NCBI GenBank assembly: GCA_026120185.1
Contig: JANUWF010003368.1
Span: 2,294,001-2,358,000, forward strand
DNA: 64,000 nucleotides
Origin: Voacanga thouarsii
Taxonomy: Eukaryota; Streptophyta; Magnoliopsida; Gentianales; Apocynaceae
Reading direction: 5' to 3'
Shown here one piece after another: positions 1 through 11,168 of the stretch. The translations under genes were made by a program, and so were the position numbers. A model generated the notes under the pieces. It ran no database searches, was not told the origin of the DNA, and was given only the letters and a program-made list of their open reading frames with translations. How positions within the stretch are numbered: the stretch's first letter is position 1; each line of letters starts with the position of its first letter.

Positions 1-1006
1 ATGATTTATGCATATTTATATCAATATTTTCGAAATATGAGTGATGATTAAATTTACGATGCAGATTGAAGTATTATCTACTAGAAATTATTATTTCAAT
101 TACTTTAGAAAGAAATTATCTTTTATGGCTAAAAACTCTAGTTTTAGCTTTAAAAAGACTAATAAGTATTTTCTATAATATATAAACCTTATTTTAGAAA
201 ATTAAAAAATTTTGTTAGGGATGGGATTTGAACCCTTGATCCATTGGAGTTCTTAGTCAATACAAGACTTTTCATAACCCTAACCCTTTATATTATAAAC
301 ATATAACATTTCCAAAACTATCCTTTACTTGGCTTCCACTCATAAGCCTTCAAACCCTAAAACTTACCTCCTAAGAAACCTCCAAGACCCTAATATATCT
401 TTAATTTTAGTTGTCTATTTTCCTTCTTGCTCAAGAAAACTTTATCCTGAACCTAATATCTATTCCTTCCCTATTTTCTCTCGTGGCTAACAAACCCTCT
501 TTTCCCTTTCAATCTTTTGATTTTCTCTTTAGTTCTTCGATAACCCTAGCTTTGTTTGTGAAGAAAAAAGCTACCCTTTTATGTTTCTCAAAGCTATTCA
601 ACAAATTCTTCAATAAGGTAACCAAAAAACTTCATCATCTTCTTCTTTTTTTAAAGATTGTAGAAAATATGTAATGTTATGGGAATTTTTTAGCTTCAAA
701 AAAATTAATCTTTTAGGTATATTTTGAATGGGTTTTGCATGAACTTTGATTACATAAGATCTTTCTATGAATGTATGTTTTAATGTATTAATTTACATAA
801 AGATTTGAGCTTGAAAGAACCATCTTTTGTGCCTTGCAAAATAGAGTATGCTTGTTGGAATTATTTCATGTTTATTCTATGGTAGAATTGTGTATGAATT
901 TCGAAGGGTTCTCGTAAGGGCTTAATTTAATGAGTTTCTATTATGTATTATGTATGAAGTTGACTTCATAGAAATCATGTAAAAAAACCTATGTTTATGA
1001 AAAATG
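1..1006. other. AT-rich DNA without a recognisable gene
   Basis: I find no gene here. The stretch is AT-rich with scattered stops in all frames. At 223-235 the minus strand reads GGGTTCAAATCCC, which resembles the internal B box of a tRNA or tRNA-derived SINE, but no A box or clear SINE body can be assigned. It ends at the TSD (AAATG, 1002-1006) of the following solo LTR. Confidence 0.5.
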
Positions 1007-2527
1007 TGTTAGGGATATGCCCTATAGTCAATTTGTACTTATACTATTGTCGTTATGTTTTATATAATAATATGAGGTTTTCCTTTCCATAAATAGTGCA
1101 TTTTGTTTTGTGGTCATCAAGTACGTGACTTGATAGTAAAATCCAACAATGAATACAATGACTATTCTAAAACTGTCCCTGATCGATTATTATTATTGGA
1201 ACAATAATAAATTAAGATTAGTATATTTGTGGCTGATGGCTATATTTTACTGGTTATGGATATTTGTGATATCAAGTCAAAACATAAATAAATATTAGAG
1301 AACATTGTATTGGACATGACCCACTATGAGAGTACTTAATGGAATATGTCATACGTACTTTCTAGCCATAATAATATTAAAAGTCCTTCGACCTAAATTC
1401 ATCATAGTTTCCTACTTGATAAATTATCTATTTTAATCTTGTCTAAAGTTATCTTTAATTAGATAATAAATTATACTACTGTTGGATATAGAATAAATCA
1501 ATGAGAGGAATTTGATTGATAGTGAATGAATTTGTCCCTCTCAATTATGGGAGAGATATCCATGGGCCTCTTGATAAGTTAGATTGTTAAAATACATGGC
1601 CGTGCTCAAATATATCAATCTAAGATATTGATATCATTTGTTTGAAAAATCTACTATGAAATCAAGAAATAATTGATTATGCTTAATAAGGATGACATGC
1701 TCCGTGCCTTATGCTTAATCTGGATATCGTGTGACAAAAGGACTAAATATAAAATTCTGGTTTGGTTCACAGATATCACCGATCTTCATTTAACTTGGAT
1801 GGTTATAATGTTTTGCTAGAAACCGCTTAAAACCTTGTGTGCCATTTAAATATGATTTGGGCACGCTGTCAGTGTTAAATGAACCTATAGGGTCACACAA
1901 TAAGTGAATTTATTAGGTTATTTTTCTGGTAACCAGATTTGATGAATTTGGAAATATGTCTAAGTTAATCGAACTTAGAAAATTTACCAGATACAATGAA
2001 TTTGAAAATATGTCCACATTCGATGCATCTGGATAATATCCAGATTATAAGAATCTGACTCGGTAAATTAATTAGTTAAATTATCGAGATAATGACAGAA
2101 TCTTATCATATCAATTTTAATTGAATTTGAATTTAAATTAAAATATGATAAGATATTATTAGAGTTGGACTCTAAAAGGTTCGGAGGGATTTTTAAGAAA
2201 ACCCTAGCCGTCTTCTCTAGGGAGCTATTCTGTTAAGAATATTCGTGCCTTCATCCACCAGAAAAATAAGCCTCTCAAACCCTAGGCGCTAGCACTCCTC
2301 GGGTAACGAGTAAGTTCGCGGTGTGTATCCGATAGAGGATGTTCGTATATTGCAGCGTTTGGTGATCATTCGGGTTGCACGTACAGTAGCACAATCGGAA
2401 TCGAAGGATGTCGATTACACCTAACAGAGGTAATTTTGCAAACCTATGATCTTCTTAATCGTTTACTTGGATCCTCGAAAGGGATTCATGGATGTTTTTT
2501 GCATTTAGGAGTCCATGAATCCTAACA
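1007..2527 (+). mobile_element. Solo LTR, family A (copy A1), Angela-like copia
   Basis: The element starts TGTTAGGGATATGCCC and ends CCTAACA, and is flanked by a perfect 5-bp TSD AAATG (1002-1006 and 2528-2532). No internal region is present, so it is a solo LTR left by recombination between the two LTRs of a full element. Three more copies lie in the window (3509-4832/29421-29617 inverted, 14025-15548 and 55059-56587). The 5' end resembles the TGTTGGAAATATGCCCTAGAGG start known from Angela-type Ty1/copia LTRs; that lineage call is from memory of the family, while the LTR boundaries are seen directly. Confidence 0.93.
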
Positions 2528-3503
2528 AAATGAAACTTGCTTTGTTTGTTGGAAAATTTCTATGTATGAATATATGAATTTCTTGGCCTAAACTTGTGTT
2601 AGTTGGATTGGATGTTGTTGGGAATTTATATGAGATGATTCTTTGATATTATATGAAGCTTTTTGAATGAGGTCTCCTGCTTGAAATCATGAGAATAAGT
2701 TGCAAAAATTTCTAGAAAACAATTATGCAAAAAGATGTTAGTTTCTTTTTGATGTTATACTCTATTTTAGTGCAATCAATTGACAGTTTATGTTCACGAT
2801 TTTAAAGATATTTTAATTTTAAAGTTCAGTATATATTATAAATTTTAATATTGGAAAGCTTGGGGAAAAAGTGAATTAATTTTCTTGATCAAAAGACTGC
2901 TCTATTTACCGTCATTTTGAAATATGAAAATTAGATTTTTCTAGCTTTGATTGAGCCATAGTTTGTTAAGGATTTTGCTAGAAATGAAATGCACACATAT
3001 TCAACTTTGTTCCATGGAGTTTTGGAATCATTTGAAGAAATATATGGGTGTTTGTGACAAAAATCACAAGCTATGCTCGCTGAAATTTGTTTACAAAAAC
3101 AACCTATCCTTGAAAATAAGATTTCATAAAAGAAGTTCTTTGAGTTCTATTTGAACATTAAAGTGATTATGTTGAATGAATTGTTGAGTTTGTGTACTTG
3201 ATATTCTTAAGTATTGTTGTTTGATTTCTAAGTGAGATATCTATATTGAGTTGTGATTAGGAACATGCTACTAGGGGTTATGAATCTAAGTGTATGGGTT
3301 GTTAACATAGTTGAACTAGGATTGTGATTGGGATTAAGTTACTCTATTAAGAATTGATATAACAGTTTGACACTTGTATAGTTTGTGTAATAGACTTGGT
3401 GGATGTTGGAGGTTAAGGGCTGTATAACTAAGTTAGGAATATCAACCTTTGCTTGGATCAACATATGTCCTCACATTCATAAAAATATTTTATGCTTGAT
3501 GAA
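2528..3503. other. AT-rich DNA, no gene recognised
   Basis: There is no coding region with recognisable motifs. From about 3470 the sequence begins to match, in inverted orientation, the DNA near 61600-61670, so its right end is the outermost visible part of the left arm of the window-wide foldback. The rest is unassigned and could be host intergenic DNA or a decayed repeat. Confidence 0.5.
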
Positions 3504-3508
3504 AGTTC

Positions 3509-4832
3509 TGTTAGGATTCCTGAACTCCTAAATGTGAAAAAAAAACCCACGAATCCCTTTCGAGAACCCAGGCCAAACAATAGGTCGATTAAGAGTTTAC
3601 AGAATTACCTCTATATTGTCGGACACAAGACTTCTATCTTTAGGTTTCCAGGAGTATGTCCACTTTGAATAATTACCAGACGCTGTAATGCGCGAACATC
3701 CTCTATCGGATACACACGGCAAACTCAGTTCCTTACCCGGGAGTGCTAGCACCTAGGGTTTTGATAGGCTAAAAAATCTGGTTATGGAGGCACAAAATTT
3801 TTATGATAAGACTACCACAATAAGACGGCTAGGTTTTTTTTTTTAAACCACACGAACTTCTTGGAGTCCCACTCTCATAATATCTTATCATATCTTATTT
3901 TAAATTCAAATTAAATTAAAAATGATATGATAAGATTCTGGCACTATCTTGGTAATTTAATTAATTAATTTACCTAGTCATATTCTTATAATCTGGACAT
4001 CTTCTAGATACATCGAATGTGAACATATTTTCAAATTTATTGTATCTGGTCGGTTTTCTAGGTTCGATAAACCTAGACACATTTCCAGATACATCGAACA
4101 TGGTCACCGAAAAAATAACCTAACGTGTGCGCTTAATGTGTGACCCTATAGATTCATTTAACACTAGCAGTGTGCCAAAATCACATTTAAAATGGCCCAC
4201 GAGTTATAAGTGATTTCTAGCAAAACATTATAACTATCCAGGTTAAATGAAGATCAGCGATCTCTTCGAACTAAAACATAACTTCATATTTAGTCCTTTT
4301 GTCATTGATATCCAGATTAAGTATAAGGCACGGAGCATGTTATTCTTATTAAGCTTAATCAACTATTTCTTGATCTCATAGTAGACTATTCAAACAAATT
4401 ATATCAATATCTCAAATTGATATATTTGAGCACGACCATACATTTTAATAGTCTAACTTATCAAATGGCCAATAGATATTTCTCTTTAGAATGAGAGGGA
4501 TAAATTCTTTTAGTATCAATCATATTCCTCTCCCTGATTTATTCTATATCCAACAATGGTCTAATTTTACTATCTAGTTAAGATAACTTTAGACAACGTC
4601 AAGATATAGAATTTATCAAGTAGGAAATTATGATGAATTTAGGTCACATGACTTCTAATATCATTATAGCTAGAAAGTACTTATGACGTATCCTATGAAG
4701 TATTTTCATAGTGGGTCATGTCCAGTACAATATTTTCTAACATTTATTTATGTTTTAACTTGATATCTCATATATCCATGACTAGTAAAACATAGTCATC
4801 AAGTTACAAACATACTAACCTTAATTTATTAT
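3509..4832 (-). mobile_element. Solo LTR, family A (copy A2), inverted, first part
   Basis: Reverse-complement copy of the family A LTR. It begins TGTTAGGATTCC (the complement of the usual LTR 3' end) directly after TSD AGTTC (3504-3508). It is cut at 4832 by copia B, which duplicated ATTAT (4828-4832 and 29416-29420). The remaining roughly 200 bp of the LTR resume at 29421 and end at 29617, followed by the second AGTTC (29618-29622). It looks more diverged from copies A1, A3 and A4 than they are from one another, which fits its position below two later insertions. Confidence 0.93.
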
Positions 4833-5490
4833 TAATAATATTGTGCTCTAAAGGCAATCATTTGTATTTTGTATATGATACATTTATTTTATAATACAAG
4901 GCATTATTTATCTTTCAATTTGTTTTGTTTACTTTCATGTAAAATAACTATTAAATAAAGTCCATAGTATAACACTGTATTAAGGAAATTATGATATGAG
5001 ATTCCTACTACACTGTGTAGTGTTAGTAGTTAAATAATCCCTAGTCGTAGTATTAATGAGATATGACATCATTAATGCGTTATGACTAGCACGTATTAGA
5101 CTCACTAATTTGATCAGGTTGTGGTTCTCATATCCGTGAATATTGTGATACTCAAAGTTAACACGTGAATGCTTGTTAATAGAACAAGTACATTGGATGA
5201 CCTGACTATGAGATAATTACATGGATAACTATGTAGTGCTACTGATAGAATCTCGCTATAGCAAACATCCAAATGTCCTTAGACTTGAGATCTCCAAGGT
5301 ACTTTGTTTGTTGAGCATTGTATTTTGATTCCAATACCTGAAGCCAGATTGAGGGCAGCCTATGGGATGGATATTTGGTACAATATGAGATAAACGAAAG
5401 TAGTTGGAAGGGTCAATAGAGGATTCACCACTCCTAATAGTAGGGGCAAATATCTCACAACCACTTGTTGGAATTACTACTCTTGAAATA
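4833..5490 (+). repeat. 5' LTR of copia B, first part
   Basis: Matches the start of the 3' LTR at 27676, through the shared stretch ATTGTG followed by GGCAATCA near 4840-4861. The terminal TG has decayed to TA. It is interrupted at 5490 by a solo gypsy LTR that duplicated AAATA, and resumes at 7620. Confidence 0.9.
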
Positions 5491-5778
5491 TGATAGGACC
5501 TAAATTAGTCATATTTTTCTTAATTATTTGATATTATTTTGAGATACATTTTGTAAAATAACTAGTCATATTCTTTCATATTTGAGATTTTACCCTTGAA
5601 AATATATTTTGTATATTATTTCAGATTTTAGAGGTAAAATAAGACAAAAATATTACAGAACAGAATAGAGGCGGCGCCACTCCCGAGAAGGACAGCGGCG
5701 CCGGCTAGCTACTGGCAGCACAGGGAGGAATTGAAGGAAATTGCAAGCGAATTTGGAAATAAAAGAAAGTGGCTTCAT

Positions 5779-6355
5779 GGCTCAATTGAGCCGACAGCAA
5801 GAAAAGAAGCATCAAAGGAATGTCGGCTCATGGCTTACGGCTCACAGCAAAGCAAAAGGAAACAATTACAACAAAGAATTGATTGAATTTCAGTGGTGGG
5901 CCAAGAAGAATGAAAAAAGTCAACAAAAGTGGGCTGAAAAGAAGCAGCCGAAACAAGCAAACAAAGGAAGATAAAATTCGGTCAACAGCTTCGTGGCTTG
6001 CAAAGCCGAGAGCTAAGCAGCAAAAAAAAGTAAAGTGCAATTTCGATGGGCCCAGGTGCAACAAAGAAAGGTCAACAATGACGGAAAGCAAAAAGGACAA
6101 AAGAAAGAAAGTAGAATTGGTGGTTTTTGGCTCAATTGAGCCAATGCATGGAAAACGGCTCAATTTAGCCGATATAATAACAAAAGAAACAAGGAAATTT
6201 CGGTAGCAGCTCATTCATTGGCTCAATTGGAGCCGATTGCAAAGGTAAAATAGAAAAGGAGAAGCAGCTTGGTGATGGCTCAATTGAGCCAATGTAGGAA
6301 AGAAGAGAAAATCAACTTCAGAATTTCGGTGGCTTCAACGGCTCAATTGGAAGCC
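5779..6355. repeat. Cluster of six GGCTCAATTGAGCC palindromes
   Basis: Perfect copies of the 14-bp palindrome GGCTCAATTGAGCC sit at 5779-5792, 6129-6142 and 6277-6290. Near copies are at 6157-6170 (one change), 6220-6234 (one extra G) and 6340-6355 (two extra bases). Spacing is irregular. They lie in a purine-rich block specific to this LTR copy; the C LTRs at 30484 and 38259 lack it. Function unknown. Confidence 0.9.
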
Positions 6356-6609
6356 AATTGCATATTCTCAAATTCCAAATTCAACAAGAATTGCAATCTC
6401 AGCACAAGAAGACAAAAGTAAAGTCCAAATTGAATTCAACTTGATTTCCAAATTCTCCAATTCAATCTCACGGACAAAGTCAAGGCGGTGGAATTCTTTA
6501 GGTTTTATTTAGGATTTTATTTTAGTTTTTATTACTTCTTTTTAGTTTTTTATTTCTTTAGGTAATTACTTCTTCTTTACTTAGGATTCTTTTAGGAACT
6601 TTGTAAGCC

Positions 6610-6617
6610 TATAAATA
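6610..6617 (+). promoter_or_regulatory. TATA box of solo LTR C1
   Basis: TATAAATA in the context GCCTATAAATAAAGG, at the position equivalent to the CCTATAAATAGATG of the other C LTRs. This is the expected site of the LTR's RNA polymerase II core promoter. Identified by sequence and position only. Confidence 0.7.
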
Positions 6618-7619
6618 AAGGCCAATATACATAGATTTTGGGCATTGTAGGGACTTAGATTTATTTTTTAGTGCATCACCAATATTTTCTCGAGATTAAT
6701 AGTTCAAGGAGGGTTGTACAAGAAGGTTTTCAAAGGAAGAAGAAGGAGACTTGTCTATGAGTTCTTTCTTTTACTTTGTTTTCTTTTTCTTGAACAATGA
6801 TATGTTAATTATTTTATTGTAATTCGCCATTGTTTTAGATATTCATTATTTCTAGAGTTATTTGATCTTTTGATTAATTAGTTATTATTCTTGGTATTCA
6901 ATTACTTATGCTTATTATGAGATTAGTTAGTTGATTCTATCCATTGACTTGCTGGACCGAAGGGGGTTGATGGGGTGTTTTGATTTATTAGTTTCATATT
7001 CTGTTGGTAATTGACTTGCTGGACCAAAGGGGGTTGATTGTTTAAGAACTAGTAATTGAAGATTAATTGATGTTTTCCGAGACCAAGGGTTCATTGATTA
7101 ATTTCATGTTCTAAATTCGCCGAGACCAAGGGAATTTAATTAAGGATTGTGTTTAATGCGTCTTTTGGATGAATTAGTTGAGACGGACCAAGTGATTCTA
7201 ATTTATCTAGGAGATAGTGATTTCATGGATTGACCATCAAAGTGAGTCTACCTTCATCCTTCATGATGTCAAGAGAATGATTGGTTATGATAATGGTTAA
7301 GTTCTTTAAGATCATGTTTGTCTAAACAATGGCTTGAGTTACATAAATCTACATCCTTGACATATACATATTTTTATTTTCTTTATAATTTTCCTTTTAT
7401 TTGTTTTTCACTTTATTGAGTCAGTTAAACAATGAAAGAAGGGTAATTAATGTCTATTTGTTCCTTGAGGATCGACATTCGTTTGAACCCTATACTCAGT
7501 TAATGATGAGTATGCTTGCTCATATTTGTGGTTTGGGTTTAACATTTTAATTTAAACTTGATTGAGAATGTTCTTAGTTTTGTATAATTTTTATACCCAA
7601 GTCTAAACGCATTAAAATA

Positions 7620-8602
7620 CTTAGCCAAGGTAATTGTGTATTGGAAACAATTCCAATTGATACACATGTGGAGTAGTGAATTCCTGGTACAAGTATTATT
7701 ATATTCGGGCTAGAATTAATTTATCTTTTGGAGGGAGTTGGCACTAATTTCGTACTCCAAATTGAATGAGATATTGAATGGTGAAGGGAATTTATTGCAC
7801 TGTAGTTTGTTATTGAAGGGTTCATGTCAAGCCACTTGACTTCCTGGACTCTTAGTACTTCATGCACTGTAGTTTGTTATTGAATGAGATATTGTATGGT
7901 GAAGGAAATTTATTGCACTATAGTTTGTTATTGAAGGGTTCATGTCAGCCACTTGACTTAATAGGTCACACACAATGGAAGATTAAGTACTCAAGATGTT
8001 ATTTGATAATATTATGGGGTTAAATGTTACAAGAAGAAGTTACTGTGGTTAAATTATAATTAGTTATAATTTTTAGACTAACTTGTAATTGTGAGAACTT
8101 GTACGTTCAAATTACAATTAAAAAATTCTAATTCTTTTAGAATTCATTAGCGGCTATTTTTCTGGGAGTTTTCCCAGAAAATAAGCAGTGATTGTTTCTC
8201 CAGAAAAATGATAGAAAAGATTATTTTCTGGGTTTTTTTGAGATACACGGTTTTCTCTTCTTCCTCTCTACAACTTTACCCTAGCCGCCATTCTTTCTCT
8301 GCTTAGCACAGAGATTGTGCTCTGGGCATTGAGTAAGCATCCTCATGTGGATTACTGTTAGAGTCAATCTCACGTTGAGATTGAAGGGGCGAGACAAATT
8401 GTTGAACATCCAGTTGCTGTTTGATCGAGAGGTTTGTTGGATTGCACCTCAGCCTTCACACTCGAAGGAATTTTTTTTTTAAACGACAGAGGTAAACCCG
8501 CACTTGTTCTTTTGCCTGTTTAAATCATATGCATGTGATCTTGGGCTGGGATTTCTGTTTTTTCGCTACTATAATCGTTATAGTATTTCTGAAATCCCAA
8601 TA
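7620..8602 (+). repeat. 5' LTR of copia B, second part, internally rearranged
   Basis: Continues the LTR after the nested solo gypsy LTR and ends AAATCCCAATA (the terminal CA has become TA). Compared with the 3' LTR it lacks roughly 180 bp corresponding to 28590-28770. Instead it repeats an approximately 85-bp block, seen once near 7762-7850 and again near 7881-7965 (GCACTGTAGTTTGTTATTGA and relatives). The two 5' LTR parts total about 1,640 bp against 1,740 bp for the 3' LTR. Confidence 0.88.
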
Positions 8603-8603
8603 G

Positions 8604-8615
8604 TGGTATCAAAGC
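8604..8615 (+). other. Primer binding site of copia B (tRNA-iMet type)
   Basis: TGGTATCAAAGC, one base after the LTR end. It differs at one position from TGGTATCAGAGC, the usual plant copia site complementary to the 3' end of initiator tRNA-Met. Confidence 0.88.
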
Positions 8616-9253
8616 CTTCTTGGTTGTGATTTTAACAGGTTTATTTATGCTATGACAGTGTTTCGAGCATGGTTCTGGGCATTTTTTGTCGTGCATGTGT
8701 TCTTAAAAATGTTTGCAGAATGCACTATTTTTCTTTTCAAATTATTTCTTGAAATTGTTTCAAAGATCATGGGTCTCTTTTGTGTTGTAAACTTGTTTGA
8801 TTTTCATGAAAATTAGTTTTCTGAAAAATTACAGTTTCATGTTCAATAAAGAAAATATGTTTCTGTGTTTTCTACTTGTGCAGCATAAAAGGTCTTCTAG
8901 ATTAATTTCCAGCATAACAGAATGTTTGTTTTGAACAGAGATGGAAATTATTTCATGAGATTTTGAATTGCAGGTTTTTGAACACTGCTATATAAACATG
9001 AACAGAATGTCTGTTCTTTGAAAACGCTGTGAAAATCGAAAGAAAACGATCCAACAAATATTTTTGGTAGATGAAGAAGAAAGGGGAAAAAAAAGTTTTT
9101 TTTTCCTACCCATGTCGCGGCTCACAAGGAGCCAAGCCACAGCTTGAGGCACAATTGGTCCCAAGCCGCGGCTTGGAGCCGTAGCTTGCTCTGGACATGA
9201 TTCCCGAAGCCGGGCAGCTGTGGGTCTTCCTTAATTGATCATGGGGAGGATGT
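8616..9253 (+). other. Copia B leader, first part, with GC-rich palindromic island
   Basis: Untranslated region between primer site and gag, cut by copia E at 9253/9258. No gene is seen. At about 9112-9220 an unusually GC-rich patch contains repeated AGCC/GGCT words and the palindrome AAGCCGCGGCTT near 9163-9174. The last 17 bases (ATCATGGGGAGGATGTT) are the inverse of 20342-20358 across the copia E insertion. Confidence 0.75.
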
Positions 9254-9258
9254 TTAAC

Positions 9259-11153
9259 TGTTGGAATGTATACCCTCTTAGACTAAGTTTCTAATGTATT
9301 TTTTACTTGTATTAATAAAAGTATTTTTATTAGAATTTATTTGTGAAATTTTCTTTATATTTGTATACGATTTTATTAGAAAAGACCCATTATATTTAAG
9401 TAAATGATTCATGTGAATAGAGGTCTTTCACAGTAAGGTATGTACCATGGGATACTTAACACATATACTATTGTTCTTAACTAGATGATAAGAATGGGAA
9501 TCTCATCATGGTAAGGTTATTATATTATGAATTCCAAATAGGGAATAGCTTACCTTTAGCCAATGAGTAGTCTACTCATTTCATAACACAAGTGTATTTT
9601 GAATACGTAGAACTGGACCTGTAGTAGTAGTTTCTAAAAGTACTATGTGATGAAACCCAAACTACTACTGCGATACCATGGACTTGTACTTTACAGCTTG
9701 AGTATAAGTTGGTGGTCTGATGAAGCTGGAAATGTATGCTTTGCTATACTATAGTTGAGATTCTTGAGAAGAACCAATATACTTGTATGTTAGATATATG
9801 TAACTAGTTAGTCAAGACAGATTTGTACAAGATAGTGTCTACACTATATCGCCCCTTGTGGTTGTCTGAATGATCAAATTATCCAGGGCCCTAGAGAACA
9901 TGACTTGGATATTAGCTTTAGGGTAGCTTCCTTGGAAAGCTAGAATATTTCAAGAAGTCGTGGATCATTGGACTAGAAGCCTAAGGATGGTAAATGTCGC
10001 TTAGTGAGGTGTTAGTACACTCTTTCCTCTGTAAATGAATGGCGATGTGTAGAGGGGTATTTTAGTCATTTTACCTATAAGTCGAAGACATAGCTAACGC
10101 AGTATTGTCCTTGGGTTAATATTTCCTTATGGTGATATTAGAAAATATTTAAAATGCAAAATACAGGTATTTATATAGCAAGGGTATTTTAGTCATTTTA
10201 GTAGTCAAGGCGATGTGTTTTTTGGTTCTCAAAATAGCCCGTAAGTCCTAATTATTTTATGTCGAGGAAATGGTCATAATGGAAAATTGATTTTATTTTA
10301 TTCAAGAAGTTTAATTTATTTTTGGATTGGAATAAAATAAAAGGAATGAGAGAAATTAAATTCATTATCTAGTTTGATTGGTTAATTAATTATTCAGGGC
10401 CTAAGCTTAGATTGAATAATTAGAAAAATTAACCTGGGTTTAAACTAGTTAATAAAAGACTTAATAATTATTTTAATTTATTCGAACTCATTAATTATTT
10501 ATTAGGGTATTTTAATAGACCCAAGAAATAAATAATTAATGGTTATTATTTTTGGACTTATTGGGTCCAAAAAAAATAATAAATTATTTTGGCCCAATAG
10601 CCTAGACTAAAGGGTTTTTATTATTCACAGTACAAAAGAGTTGTGGATAACCTAAACCTCTTCTGTTGATAACCTCTGGATGTTTGAAATATCAAAACAC
10701 CAGGGTTGAGTTATCTGGGATGTGAATAGGAGTCGTTGTGTAGAGCAAAAAAGGAAACAAACGACAGAAACAAAAAAAGAAAAAATCCAGAGTTGTCTCT
10801 GCTCTCTCTCACTCACGTTTTCTTCTTCTCCTCCTTTTTCCATCTTCTTGTCTTTGCTAATTAACAGCAAAGGATCAAGAAGGACCATCCTCGCCTAGGT
10901 TGTTTCACTAACATAGATAGGTGGAGGAACATTCTGAGAAGCGAAATGCTTTGCATACATGCCAAGAAGAAGCCGACGGATCGCCGGTTTCACGCCGAAA
11001 TCGTCGTCAAGGCAGGTAGCTTCTCCCGTGGTTTATGCCTCATCTTCTCAACCAGATCAGAAGAGGACACGTAGAGGTATTTTTTAAAACTTCTACTGTG
11101 CTGTGTTCTCGTTTCTGGTAGCCATGCATGTTCCTCTGTTTTTTGTTCTATCA
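9259..11153 (+). repeat. 5' LTR of copia E
   Basis: Starts TGTTGGAATGTATACCC and ends TTGTTCTATCA; 1,895 bp, paired with 18433-20338. It carries its own short reading frames on both strands, but none shows family motifs and the same region in the 3' LTR breaks them. Confidence 0.93.
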
Positions 11154-11156
11154 AAG

Positions 11157-11168
11157 TAGTATCAGAGC
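11157..11168 (+). other. Primer binding site of copia E
   Basis: TAGTATCAGAGC, three bases after the LTR end; one change from TGGTATCAGAGC, the initiator tRNA-Met complement. Confidence 0.85.

Larger units (their letters stand above)
5491..7614 (+). mobile_element. Solo LTR of gypsy family C (copy C1), enlarged
   Basis: Starts TGATAGGACCTAAATTAGTCATA and ends GTCTAAACGCATTA, matching the ends of the gypsy C LTRs (30484 and 38259). TSD AAATA is at 5486-5490 and 7615-7619, inside the 5' LTR of copia B. It is 2,124 bp long, against 1,420-1,429 bp for the other C LTRs. The extra length lies in the U3 half, about 5720-6600, which is purine-rich and holds six GGCTCAATTGAGCC-type palindromes. The U5 half, with the GGAGGGTTGTACAAGAAGGT and CTTGTCTATGAG segments, is conserved. 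Confidence 0.92.

Noticed and set aside
223..235. tRNA gene suggested by a T-arm-like sequence on the minus strand
   Set aside because: No acceptor stem, D arm or anticodon arm can be folded around it; at best a SINE trace.
411..674. 87-codon plus-strand reading frame
   Set aside because: Starts with TTG, low-complexity Phe/Leu/Ser content, no motif and no plant-like gene context.
5828..6214. 128-codon minus-strand frame and the overlapping 107-codon plus-strand frame
   Set aside because: Both come from a purine-rich, palindrome-rich LTR block that is open by composition; no domain.
10652..10888. 78-codon minus-strand frame in the copia E LTR
   Set aside because: Not preserved in the second LTR and has no recognisable motif.
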